From an uncultured Corynebacterium sp. (GTDB lineage: Bacteria; Actinomycetota; Actinomycetes; Mycobacteriales; Mycobacteriaceae), in the NCBI RefSeq assembly GCF_946222305.1, contig NZ_CAMIHZ010000004.1, positions 1 through 64,000 on the forward strand: 64,000 bases of DNA, written 5' to 3'. The position numbers were made by a program, and so were the translations under genes. Below are positions 53,847-62,552 of this stretch, one piece after another. Under the pieces are notes generated by a model. The model was not told the origin of the DNA. It searched no databases and worked only from the letters and a program-made list of their open reading frames with translations. The first letter of the stretch is position 1; every line of letters starts with the position of its first letter.

Positions 53847-54605
53847 ATGGATTTCGTCACCGACCTGCTCAATAATCCCGCAATTCCTCGTCTGACGACC
53901 TACACCACCCACGGTCGCATGGAGCTGTCGGGTCAAACCCTCGCCAATTGGCAATCGAAAGTCGCCAACCTCCTGACCGGCATTGGTGCACAGCCGGGTG
54001 ACATCGTCATGATCTCCGCCCCCGCCTCATGGCAGCCAGCCGTCATCGCGCTGGGCGCGTGGAAAATCGGGTGTTCTGTCACGTCCTCTTTTGCAGAGCT
54101 AGCCGCTGCACTCAAGGTCGCTTCTTCTTCCACCGACGCCCCGCTATCCCCTGCCGGTCGTCTCATTGCAGTATTTACCGATGATGCTGACCTCGCTGAC
54201 AGCGACGAGGCTGCCGACGCCGAGGAGATCTACTTGTTGTCCAATGATCCGTTCGGGCGTGGCGTCGAGGAATCCGGTGGCGACGTGCCCTTCGGCATTA
54301 ATGATTTCTCCCCTGAACTGCGTGTGCAGCCCGATGCTTTCATGGGACTGGAAATTCCGGAGGAGGCTTCCAACCGTCTTCTCATCACAGCCGATCTGAC
54401 CGCCGAAGAATTCTTGGACCGGGCCCACCGACAGTGGGGTGATGACCGACCCCGCGCAGCATTTAGTCCCTGGGTGGATGCCCGGGGACTAGCTGCCGTT
54501 TTAGAACCCCTAGCGGTCGGGGGCTCTACAGTCATGGTTGATGCCGCTGATGTTAAGGACTTAGAAAAAGTCCTCGATGTGGAGAATGTCACGGCGAGGG
54601 CTTGA
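53847..54605 (+). CDS. TIGR03089 family protein
   Basis: A 252-residue protein of an actinobacterial family (Rv3268 in position). It resembles the N-terminal part of AMP-forming acyl-CoA synthetases (GQTLANWQSKVANLLTGIGAQPGDIV) but lacks the adenylation core motifs, so it is probably not an active ligase. Function unknown. Confidence 0.8.
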   Translation: MDFVTDLLNNPAIPRLTTYTTHGRMELSGQTLANWQSKVANLLTGIGAQPGDIVMISAPASWQPAVIALGAWKIGCSVTSSFAELAAALKVASSSTDAPLSPAGRLIAVFTDDADLADSDEAADAEEIYLLSNDPFGRGVEESGGDVPFGINDFSPELRVQPDAFMGLEIPEEASNRLLITADLTAEEFLDRAHRQWGDDRPRAAFSPWVDARGLAAVLEPLAVGGSTVMVDAADVKDLEKVLDVENVTARA

Positions 54606-54661
54606 TGGCCCCCGCTTCACGACACTCATATCCCTTGTTTCTCACCCCTGGCCAGTGAACG

Positions 54662-54671
54662 CCCCCCCCCC
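54662..54671. repeat. Homopolymer run of ten C
   Basis: Ten consecutive C lie between convergent genes, next to the palindrome CCGGCGCCGG. This tract is prone to slippage and to sequencing error, and has no coding effect. Confidence 0.9.
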
Positions 54672-54691
54672 TTAACCGGCGCCGGCTGTTG

Positions 54692-55441
54692 TTAACGGAC
54701 GTCGGTGCGTGCGTTGCGCCAGAAACCGAAGGCCAGCATTGCGATGATCCATCCTGCAAGAACGGCTATGGAAAAACCTGGCGTGAGCATATCCGAAGTG
54801 TGCTCCGGCAGGACGAACCACTTTTCAATATCATTCACAGTCCGCCCTGGCAGGAACTTAGCTAGATCCTCTACAACCTTGTTGCTACCGCCTGCGCTAA
54901 TCATCAATGGCTCAGCAACCATCATCCACACCAGTGGGATGCCCACTGCGGCAACGCGAGAACGCAGAATTCCGGCAACACCCACTGCCAACAGCGCAAA
55001 GGCAGGATTAGTCGCGATGTACAGCCAGAGGGAGGGCCAATCCGTGGTTTCCAACTTCACATTCGGCCACACAACGACCATCAACGCGGTCAGCGCTGCA
55101 GCAATCACCATGGTGATGAACACGAACACCGTAACCACTAGAGCTCGAGCTGCCAGCCAATTCCACCGCGAACGTTGTGTCAGAAATGCTTGGGCGTGCA
55201 TCTTGGTACTGATTTCATTTGCGGTGGTGGACGCTCCGAAGATGAGGGCGATCATTTGCGCAATCATTCCGCCGATCATGATGTCTGCAAGTGTGACAGA
55301 ACTCAGGTCTTTGCTAAACATCAGCATGAGGAATACCGGCCCCCCGATGGCTCCGCCGAGGAGGATGAAGTACGTCAACGTACTTTTAACGGTGGCAAGT
55401 TTTGTGGTTTCTGATTTTACTGACTTGAGGAAGCTGTTCAT
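54692..55441 (-). CDS. ABC-2 type transporter permease
   Basis: A 249-residue membrane protein with about six helices, encoded after the ABC ATPase. Together they resemble antimicrobial-peptide or lipid exporters of the NatAB/LnrLMN kind. The adjacent two-component system suggests stress-induced expression. Confidence 0.85.
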   Translation of the reverse strand: MNSFLKSVKSETTKLATVKSTLTYFILLGGAIGGPVFLMLMFSKDLSSVTLADIMIGGMIAQMIALIFGASTTANEISTKMHAQAFLTQRSRWNWLAARALVVTVFVFITMVIAAALTALMVVVWPNVKLETTDWPSLWLYIATNPAFALLAVGVAGILRSRVAAVGIPLVWMMVAEPLMISAGGSNKVVEDLAKFLPGRTVNDIEKWFVLPEHTSDMLTPGFSIAVLAGWIIAMLAFGFWRNARTDVR

Positions 55442-55539
55442 AGAGATTCAAACTCTTTCGTGTTTCAGGCCCGACGTAGGGCAACATTGATCGAGGCGGG
55501 TATCTTCCCCGCGCTCAACGTCGCGAAGTCTTCGATGTT

Positions 55540-56493
55540 TTAGACAAGCTGGCCGGTTTGGTATTCCTGCGCACCGGACGTGGCGGCGAGGAAGCGTTGT
55601 TCCAAGTTCGCTTGTTCGGCCGCTAGCTTTGTGATCAAAAAGTTCTCATCAAGCGCGGTTTGCGCGATGAGCTCACGCAGCTGTGCTTCATTGAGCTGCT
55701 CTGGCAAAGCCACACGGACCGTTCGCGGTTGTTGCAGTTCCACTTGTAGGCCCTTGGACTGCAGTTTTTCCCCGAGCAACACTGCTTCGCGACATTCAGC
55801 AGTGACAGTTGCTCCACCGGAGAGAAACTCTTCCATGGTGTACTCGCCGATCATTTTGCCTTTGCCGATCACGACCAGCCGGTCAGCGGTCAACTGCATT
55901 TCGCTGAGCAGGTGGGAGCTCACCAGCACGCTGCGTCCCTCCCCAGCCAGCGCGCGAATGGTGTTGCGCATCCACGTCACACCCTCGGGATCCAGCCCAT
56001 TGACCGGCTCGTCCATGATGAGGTGCTGCGGATTACCCAGCAGTGCCGCAGCCAGCCCGAGGCGCTGCTTCATGCCCAACGAGTAGCCGCCTGCTTTCTT
56101 CTTTCCAGCCTTCGTCAACCCCACGATGTCTAGGCATTCATCCACGCGCTTATCGCTGATGCCAGCTCCATGCGCCAACACACGCAGATGATTGCGCCCG
56201 GAGCGATTGGGAGCAAACCACGTGGCATCGAGCACCGAACCGACGATCTGGGTCTTTTCACTCAAGCCGGCGAACTCACCGCTGTAGGTCTGCCCATTGC
56301 GGTAGTTGCCACTGAAGTTCACATGCCCGGCGGAAGGACGGTCGAGACCGAGCATGCAACGCATGGTGGTGGACTTGCCTGCACCGTTTGGCCCGAGGAA
56401 CCCGGTCACCTGCCCATCAGGCACATGGAAATTGAGGTTGTTGAGGACTTTGTTACGGCCGTAACTCTTGCTGAGTTTCTCTACTGTGATCAT
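55540..56493 (-). CDS. ABC transporter ATP-binding protein
   Basis: A 317-residue ATPase with Walker A GPNGAGKST, signature YSLGMKQR (variant of LSGGQ), Walker B HLIMDEP and the H-loop SSHLL. The C-terminal extension of about 90 residues is typical of exporter ATPases of the CcmA/NatA group. Paired direct repeats in its promoter region may bind the nearby response regulator. Confidence 0.9.
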   Translation of the reverse strand: MITVEKLSKSYGRNKVLNNLNFHVPDGQVTGFLGPNGAGKSTTMRCMLGLDRPSAGHVNFSGNYRNGQTYSGEFAGLSEKTQIVGSVLDATWFAPNRSGRNHLRVLAHGAGISDKRVDECLDIVGLTKAGKKKAGGYSLGMKQRLGLAAALLGNPQHLIMDEPVNGLDPEGVTWMRNTIRALAGEGRSVLVSSHLLSEMQLTADRLVVIGKGKMIGEYTMEEFLSGGATVTAECREAVLLGEKLQSKGLQVELQQPRTVRVALPEQLNEAQLRELIAQTALDENFLITKLAAEQANLEQRFLAATSGAQEYQTGQLV

Positions 56494-56553
56494 GGTTTAT
56501 AGTCTGCTCCGCCTCACCCACTTCGCACATCGACCCATCGGATGATTCTCTCA

Positions 56554-56590
56554 GGTAGGGCGCTCTCATACCCCGGTATGACGCTCTCAT
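56554..56590 (-). promoter_or_regulatory. Paired direct repeats upstream of the ABC operon
   Basis: GGTAGGGCGCTCTCAT (56554-56569) and GGTATGACGCTCTCAT (56575-56590) agree at 14 of 16 bases and start 21 nt apart, two helical turns. They lie about 60-100 nt upstream of the ATPase start, a suitable site for a dimeric NarL-type regulator. The gap 56494-56732 has no gene. Confidence 0.6.
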
Positions 56591-56732
56591 TCCCCCGCAG
56601 TAGGCGCCCAGTCTGTAACCGTCAATCGCCCACCCGTCAGTCTCCTGCCAGATACACAACCGACCCCAACCAGATATCAGCCCTAACCACCCCAGGCAGC
56701 TCGCCCCAACCACACGCCTAGGCACATCGGTT

Positions 56733-57491
56733 TTATTGTGCGAGCAATTCCTCTTGCGTCACCAAATGATGCTTCAGCGCGAACAACACCGCATGCACTC
56801 GATCTCGGGAACCGGTCTTCGTCAGCACTCGCCCCACATGTGTTTTCACTGTCGGCAGCGAAATAAACAGCGCCTCCGCGATCTCCTGATTACTATGCCC
56901 GATCGCCACGAGGCACAGGATCTCCCGTTCCCGCGGAGTCAGCGGATCCACCAGCCCCAGGTCGTCATCTTCGCTAGGTTTGTTGGTTTCTATAGCTTGG
57001 TCTGGGGTTTCTTTCCTATTCGACGCCACCTCAGCTCGGTCCTGGGGCACCTCGGTACGCAAGCGGCGCATTAGTTTCGCGGTCGCAGCGGGGCTGATCA
57101 CGGCCGCGGATTCCCCCACTGTTCGCACCGCTTTGATGAGGTCTTCCGGGTCCGCATCCTTAAGCAGGAATCCGCTCGCCCCCGCGGTGACTGCACCGAG
57201 GACATAGTTATCGCTATCGAAGGTGGTCAGCACCACCACGCGTGTGGGTTCACCCGCGGGGCCGGTGGGAGCAATGTCATCGAGAATGCGCTTGGTAGCG
57301 GCGATGCCGTCCATCGCGGGCATCTGCACATCCATGAGGATGATGTCCACAGGAGTGTTCGCGGCCATCTCAGTGGCTTGCACACCGTCCGCGGCTTCCC
57401 ATTCCACTGCGATGTCGTCTTGGCTGTTCAAGACCATTGAAAAGCCAGCACGAACGAGTTGCTGGTCATCTGCCAAACCGACTGTGATCAT
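56733..57491 (-). CDS. NarL/LuxR-family response regulator
   Basis: A 252-residue regulator with Asp54 in the receiver (IILMDVQMPAMDG), and a LuxR-type helix-turn-helix (about 183-240, LTPREREILCLVAIGHSNQEIA). The linker (about 145-180) is unusually long and acidic and is encoded over a copy of the dispersed motif. It pairs with the kinase upstream and probably controls the ABC exporter. Confidence 0.93.
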   Translation of the reverse strand: MITVGLADDQQLVRAGFSMVLNSQDDIAVEWEAADGVQATEMAANTPVDIILMDVQMPAMDGIAATKRILDDIAPTGPAGEPTRVVVLTTFDSDNYVLGAVTAGASGFLLKDADPEDLIKAVRTVGESAAVISPAATAKLMRRLRTEVPQDRAEVASNRKETPDQAIETNKPSEDDDLGLVDPLTPREREILCLVAIGHSNQEIAEALFISLPTVKTHVGRVLTKTGSRDRVHAVLFALKHHLVTQEELLAQ

Positions 57492-57504
57492 GCCGTTTTC
57501 CTCA

Positions 57505-57640
57505 CTGTGGACGTTCTCTCGCTGTAGACGATTTCTCGTTGTGGGCGTTCTTGCTGTGAGCGTTTTTGCTCTAGATATTTCCCGTTGTGGACAGCTCTCA
57601 GCGCTGGGTTACCCCGTCAGAGTTACCCCGTCAACGGTAT
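57505..57640. repeat. Degenerate repeats between kinase and regulator genes
   Basis: A YTGTRGRCG core recurs at 57505, 57522, 57539, 57554 and 57585, mostly at 15-17 nt spacing. Next to it, TGACGGGGTAACTC and TGACGGGGTAACCC (minus strand) are adjacent 14-bp copies, the first containing the kinase stop codon. Confidence 0.65.
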
Positions 57641-58846
57641 CACCGCGGTGACGTTCCACCCTCCGGGGAACAGCACACTGGAACCCCAAGTCGCTCTACC
57701 ACCATGAATGCGAACGCGCTCCGCGATTCCCGTAAGTCCGCGCCCGGAGCCCTCGATGACTTCCTCACCCGGTTCGTTATCAATGGTGACCACGACGTTG
57801 TCTGGTTCCCATGTCAGGTTCACACGCACTTCGACCGGTCCCGCGTGCTTGAGAACGTTGGTCAAGGATTCCTGAACAACGCGGTAAATCGTAAGACCGC
57901 GAACCTCGTCGACCGGTTTCTCCTCACCTTCAATTTTCAAGGTCGCGTGGGTACCGGACCGGTTGGCGTCGGCCACAAGATCCTTGAGCCCAGAAACCCC
58001 CGGAGTGGAAGTAGTAGAGCGGTCTTCGCCCTCATGAAGAACGGAAAGCAACCCGCGCATCTGCATAAGCGCTTCGCGACCGCGATTGGAGATGGTCTCT
58101 AGCGCTTCAATGGCCTTATCGGGATCTTTGCGTCCGGCGTAGCGACCACCATCGGCTTGGGCGATCACTACGGTCAAGGAGTGGGCGACGATGTCGTGCA
58201 TCTCCCTGGCAATGCGGTTGCGCTCGGAGACGGTCGCGAGTTCTGCACGAGCCGCCAAATTGGCCACGGCTTCGCGCCGCCGTTGGGCTTGTTTACCGAA
58301 CATCCAGCACAAAGCGATGGAAACGAGAATCAACAGAGCAGAAACAACTAAGAAACCCCATAATTCGGGCTTTCTCACGGCCTCAGCCAACGACGCGTTT
58401 TCAACAAAGATTGGACTGTAGAGCTGTTCGAACACTATTTGCCATGCGACAGCGAACAGACTTCCAAAGATTGCGAAGACCAACCACGCGCGGCGACGAC
58501 GGTGCAAGTGTGCGCTGATGCGATACACCTGCAGGCACACCACCGGGTAGCCAAGGAGGAAACTCCAAGCCGCGGACCCCGCGGTGACTACAAGACCGAA
58601 GGCAACGACGGCAATCCCCCGTTCCACCCGCCATTGCTGCACGACTAGTCCTGCGTAGGCGATGAGCACCCCCACCGACTGCACTACCTTTTGCCAGCCG
58701 CTAATGGCACTGGTGCTAACGCTCACAGTCATGAGCGAAAGCACAATGAAAATCAGGGAGACGACTGCAAACTGCAACCGTCTAGCGGGATCACGCCACC
58801 ATCGCACGGTGGGTTCGAGGGAAATAGCCGAGTAGCTTTCAGGCAT
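57623..58846 (-). CDS. Sensor histidine kinase, HisKA_3 family
   Basis: A 407-residue kinase with about five membrane helices in the first 180 residues and almost no extracellular domain, like intramembrane-sensing kinases. His217 in AREMHDIVAHSL is the phosphorylation site; HATPase follows (GRGLTGIAERV). ATG 58846 lies 8 nt after TAGAAT, suggesting a leaderless mRNA. Confidence 0.92.
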   Translation of the reverse strand: MPESYSAISLEPTVRWWRDPARRLQFAVVSLIFIVLSLMTVSVSTSAISGWQKVVQSVGVLIAYAGLVVQQWRVERGIAVVAFGLVVTAGSAAWSFLLGYPVVCLQVYRISAHLHRRRRAWLVFAIFGSLFAVAWQIVFEQLYSPIFVENASLAEAVRKPELWGFLVVSALLILVSIALCWMFGKQAQRRREAVANLAARAELATVSERNRIAREMHDIVAHSLTVVIAQADGGRYAGRKDPDKAIEALETISNRGREALMQMRGLLSVLHEGEDRSTTSTPGVSGLKDLVADANRSGTHATLKIEGEEKPVDEVRGLTIYRVVQESLTNVLKHAGPVEVRVNLTWEPDNVVVTIDNEPGEEVIEGSGRGLTGIAERVRIHGGRATWGSSVLFPGGWNVTAVIPLTG

Positions 58847-58854
58847 AATGCGAC

Positions 58855-58900
58855 ATTCTACGATTACCTAGGGCAATGCCTCGTCCACCTACAGTATGAT
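58855..58900. promoter_or_regulatory. Divergent leaderless promoters, kinase and tusK
   Basis: Minus-strand TAGAAT (58860-58855) ends 8 nt before the kinase ATG; plus-strand TATGAT (58895-58900) ends 7 nt before ATG 58908. No ribosome site precedes either start. Confidence 0.55.
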
Positions 58901-58907
58901 CTCCCCC

Positions 58908-59957
58908 ATGGCAGACGTGAAGTTCACAGACGTGGCAATTCGTTATCCCGGCGCGGAACGCCCCACCGTCCAAGATATGAACCTGCATATTGAAGACGGG
59001 GAGTTTTTGGTTCTCGTAGGCCCGTCCGGTTGTGGTAAGTCCACCACCTTGCGGGCCCTGGCGGGGTTGGAGGATATCTCCGACGGAACAATCACGATCG
59101 GTGGTAAGGATGTCACGGGCACCGAGCCAAAGGAACGCGATATCGCGATGGTGTTCCAGGATTATGCGCTCTACCCGCACATGAGCGTGGCGGAGAACAT
59201 GGGCTTTGCGTTGAAGGTAGCCAAGACTCCCAAGGTGGAAATCCGCGAACGCGTGGAGCGCGCTGCTTCCCTGTTGGGGCTCACGGAATTCCTCGACCGC
59301 AAACCCAAGGATCTTTCTGGCGGGCAGCGCCAGCGCGTGGCGATGGGCCGCGCGATTGTGCGCGAACCACAAGTGTTCCTGATGGACGAGCCACTATCGA
59401 ACTTGGACGCCAAGCTCCGCGTACAAACGCGAGCCCAGATTGTGCAGCTGCAGCGTGACCTCGGCGTCACCACCGTATACGTGACCCACGACCAAGTAGA
59501 AGCTATGACGATGGGCCACCGAGTGGCGGTGTTGAAGGACGGCTACCTGCAGCAAGTGGATACGCCGAAAAAGCTGTACGAAGAGCCAGTGAATGCCTTC
59601 GTGGCCGGGTTCATCGGCTCCCCTTCGATGAATCTGGTGAAAACGCGTGGCGAATTGGCTGATTGGAACCTGCGTGTACCGGAGGGTTACGGCGAAGGTG
59701 GCCGTGAATTCATCGTCGGCATCCGCCCGGAGGACCTCGATGTTGTCGACGGTGGGGGCCTGACCGGCACGGTGCGCATGGTCGAAGAACTCGGTGCGGA
59801 TTCCTATATCTACGTCGAAACCGACCACGGTCAATTTGTCGCCCGTGGTGGCGATACCCGTCAGGCTCCAGGGACTGGTGAGCGCGTGGGACTGCGTCCG
59901 GCGGCGAATGCCCACGTGCACTTCTTCGATGCAAAAACTGAAAAACGACTGGCATAA
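58908..59957 (+). CDS. tusK: Sugar ABC importer ATPase (TusK/MsmK type)
   Basis: A 349-residue MalK-like ATPase: Walker A GPSGCGKST, LSGGQRQRVAMGRA, Walker B VFLMDEP, and a C-terminal TOBE/regulatory domain. ATG 58908 (MADVKFTDV) was chosen over 58896. Synteny with cg0835 suggests the trehalose uptake system TusFGK2-E; substrate is inferred from gene order only. A maltose role is the main alternative. Confidence 0.88.
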   Translation: MADVKFTDVAIRYPGAERPTVQDMNLHIEDGEFLVLVGPSGCGKSTTLRALAGLEDISDGTITIGGKDVTGTEPKERDIAMVFQDYALYPHMSVAENMGFALKVAKTPKVEIRERVERAASLLGLTEFLDRKPKDLSGGQRQRVAMGRAIVREPQVFLMDEPLSNLDAKLRVQTRAQIVQLQRDLGVTTVYVTHDQVEAMTMGHRVAVLKDGYLQQVDTPKKLYEEPVNAFVAGFIGSPSMNLVKTRGELADWNLRVPEGYGEGGREFIVGIRPEDLDVVDGGGLTGTVRMVEELGADSYIYVETDHGQFVARGGDTRQAPGTGERVGLRPAANAHVHFFDAKTEKRLA

Positions 59958-60051
59958 TCCCCCCGTTTCTCTGGATTTCGCATTCCCTTTCCCTATAGTT
60001 AAGGGTTGAAAGATTGTTCGCTCGAGCAATCAAAGTTGAGAAAGGCTTTCC

Positions 60052-61311
60052 ATGGCACATCCAACCAAGAAGCTACTGGCTGTTGTAGCTGCCTCTGGAT
60101 TCGTCCTCGTCGCATGCTCCGACGGCGGTTCCGGTAATGGCGAGGCAAGCAAGAACGCAGGTGACACCAAGGGACGTGGCAACATCACGTTCGCCATGGG
60201 TCACAACGATACCGACAAGCTGAAGCCAATCATCGATAAGTGGAACAAGCAACACCCCGATGAGCAGGTCAAGCTACAGGAACTAGCCGGTGAGGCCGAT
60301 GCACAGCGCGATACGCTCGTGCAGTCCCTGCAGGCGGGCAGCAGCGATATCGACGTGATGGCTATGGACGTCGTGTGGACAGCACAGTTCGCAGCTCAGG
60401 GCTGGCTGGCTCCGCTGAAGGGCGACCTCGAAGTCGATACCTCCAAGTTCCTGAAGCCCACCGTGGAGTCCGCTACCTACAAGAACACCCTGTACGGCCT
60501 GCCGCAGAACACGAATGGTCAGTTGCTGTACCGCAACACGGACAAGGTCAAGGAAGAGCCCAAGAAGTGGGATGACGTGGTGCAGGCCTGCAAGAAGCTC
60601 GGCGACGAGCCTTGCCTAACCACTCAGCTGAAGCAGTACGAGGGTCTGACCGCTGCAACCGCCGGCTTCATGTCTGGCTGGGGCGGTGGCATCACCAATG
60701 ACCAGGGTGAGCCAACCGTAACCGACCAGAAGTCCCGCGAGGGTCTGCAGGCACTGGTTGATGCCTACAAGAACAAGACCATCACCCGGGCTTCCACCGG
60801 CGCGACCGAGGAAGAAACCAACCTGGCCTTCACCGAGGACAAGACTGCTATGGCCATCAACTGGCCATACATGTACACCAATGCTCAGGATAAGGGCTCC
60901 AAGGTCGCCGGCAAGGTAGAGGTCTCCCCGCTCGTTGGTAAGGATGGCGTGGGCGTATCCACCTTGGGTGGCTACAACAACGGCATCAACATCAACTCGA
61001 AGCACAAGGCCACCGCGCTGGACTTCATGAAGTTCATCACCAACGAGGAAAACCAGAAGTCCTTCGCAGAGAAGTCCTTCCCTCCAGTGCTGGCTTCCAT
61101 CTACGACGACAAGGGTCTGCAAGATAAGTTCCCTTACCTGCCAGTTTTGAAGAAGTCCCTAGAAAACGCGAAGCCTCGCCCTGCATCCCCAACCTACGAT
61201 GCCCTGTCCAAGGCAGTTCAGGACAACGCCTACGCAGCCGTGACGGGCAAGAAGTCCGTTGAAGATGCCACCAAGGACATGGAAGCAGCTATCCGCAACA
61301 CCAGCAGCTAG
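60052..61311 (+). CDS. tusE: Sugar-binding lipoprotein of ABC importer (TusE type)
   Basis: A 419-residue extracellular solute-binding protein with a lipobox LVAC and acylated Cys22. The family 1 (MalE-like) fold is indicated by ITFAMGHNDTDKLKPIIDKWN and AINWPYMYTNAQ. GAGAAAGG precedes the ATG. A terminator after it should allow more binding protein than permease. Confidence 0.9.
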   Translation: MAHPTKKLLAVVAASGFVLVACSDGGSGNGEASKNAGDTKGRGNITFAMGHNDTDKLKPIIDKWNKQHPDEQVKLQELAGEADAQRDTLVQSLQAGSSDIDVMAMDVVWTAQFAAQGWLAPLKGDLEVDTSKFLKPTVESATYKNTLYGLPQNTNGQLLYRNTDKVKEEPKKWDDVVQACKKLGDEPCLTTQLKQYEGLTAATAGFMSGWGGGITNDQGEPTVTDQKSREGLQALVDAYKNKTITRASTGATEEETNLAFTEDKTAMAINWPYMYTNAQDKGSKVAGKVEVSPLVGKDGVGVSTLGGYNNGININSKHKATALDFMKFITNEENQKSFAEKSFPPVLASIYDDKGLQDKFPYLPVLKKSLENAKPRPASPTYDALSKAVQDNAYAAVTGKKSVEDATKDMEAAIRNTSS

Positions 61312-61367
61312 TTCGCAAACGGGTGGCTGCGTGCGGCCGCTCGCGGGCTACTGCCCCCATCACCATT

Positions 61368-61405
61368 AAAAGCCGGGACTGACGATCACGTTGCCCCGGC
61401 TTTTT
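61368..61405 (+). terminator. Intra-operon terminator after tusE
   Basis: AAAAGCCGGG and CCCCGGCTTTTT form a strong stem around a 16-nt loop with a T run, 25 nt before the next gene. Partial read-through would set a high ratio of binding protein to permease. Confidence 0.85.
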
Positions 61406-61430
61406 CTAACGAAGAAATGGAGACCCGCTC

Positions 61431-62552
61431 GTGGCTCACGCGGTCGATAGCACCACAGCCTCCCCCAGCACCACACCGGTCAGGCAACGACCCGGTAATC
61501 GACAAGGCAAACGCAAAAGGGACTTCCGACCCATCTGGTTGGTCGGCCCTTCCATGCTGCTGCTCGCGGTCGTCATCGGTTACCCGATCGTCCGCGCGAT
61601 CTACCTTTCCTTCCAAGCCAACAAGCACTTGGACCCGGACACGGGCATGTTCGTCACGGGCGGTTTCGCCGGTCTGGACAACTACCTGTACTGGCTGACC
61701 AACCGTTGTATGAGCCCCACGGGTAATGTGGTTACTTGTGCTCCCGGCCAGCTGGCCACCGACTTCTGGCCAGCACTGAAGATCACGTTGTTCTTCGTGG
61801 TCGTTACCGTCACGCTGGAAACCATCCTGGGCCTGTGGATGGCAATGGTGATGAACCGCAGTTTCGTGGGTCGCGGGTTGCTCCGTGCTGCCGTGCTGGT
61901 GCCGTGGGCCATCCCCACCGCCGTCACCGCGAAGCTGTGGCAGTTTATCTTCGCTGACCAGGGCATCGTGAACTCGATCCTCGGTGCCCAGATTCACTGG
62001 ACCACCGACCCTTGGGCGGCACGCCTGGCAGTCATCATCGCGGACGTGTGGAAGACCGCTCCTTTCATGGCGCTGCTGATCCTCGCCGGACTGCAGATGG
62101 TTCCGCAAGGCGTGTACGAAGCTGCCCGGGTGGATGGCGCCTCCAAGTGGCAGCAGTTCACCCAGATCACGCTGCCGCTGATTAAGCCCGCGTTGATGGT
62201 GGCGATTCTGTTCCGTACCCTCGATGCGCTGCGCATGTACGACCTGCCGGTCATTATGATCAGCGAGTCCTCCAATTCCCCCACCGCGGTGATCTCGCAA
62301 CTGGTTATCCAAGACACGAAGCAGGGTAACTTCAACTCCGCTTCGGCGATGTCTACCTTGATCTTCCTGCTCATTTTCGCCGTCGCGTTCATCATGGTGA
62401 AGTTCCTCGGCGCGGATGTCGGCGGGTCCCAGATGAACACCGGAGCCGACAAGCGCAAGGCGTCATGGTGGAAGAAAACCAAAGACCAGCCCGCACCCAA
62501 CAACGATGCCGGCACCGCAGCGAAGGCCAGTGAGAAGGAGGCAGCACGATGA
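61431..62552 (+). CDS. tusF: Sugar ABC importer permease 1 (TusF type)
   Basis: A 373-residue MalF-like permease with about six helices and the ATPase-contact EAA loop EAARVDGASKWQQFTQITLP. The ~50-residue cytoplasmic tail is Lys/Ala-rich. The start is GTG 61431 with GGAGA upstream. The stop overlaps tusG (ATGA). Confidence 0.9.
   Translation: MAHAVDSTTASPSTTPVRQRPGNRQGKRKRDFRPIWLVGPSMLLLAVVIGYPIVRAIYLSFQANKHLDPDTGMFVTGGFAGLDNYLYWLTNRCMSPTGNVVTCAPGQLATDFWPALKITLFFVVVTVTLETILGLWMAMVMNRSFVGRGLLRAAVLVPWAIPTAVTAKLWQFIFADQGIVNSILGAQIHWTTDPWAARLAVIIADVWKTAPFMALLILAGLQMVPQGVYEAARVDGASKWQQFTQITLPLIKPALMVAILFRTLDALRMYDLPVIMISESSNSPTAVISQLVIQDTKQGNFNSASAMSTLIFLLIFAVAFIMVKFLGADVGGSQMNTGADKRKASWWKKTKDQPAPNNDAGTAAKASEKEAAR

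Noticed and set aside
54662..54671. Phase-variable poly-C tract
   Set aside because: It lies between convergent genes with no frame or promoter to switch; it may even be a sequencing artefact.
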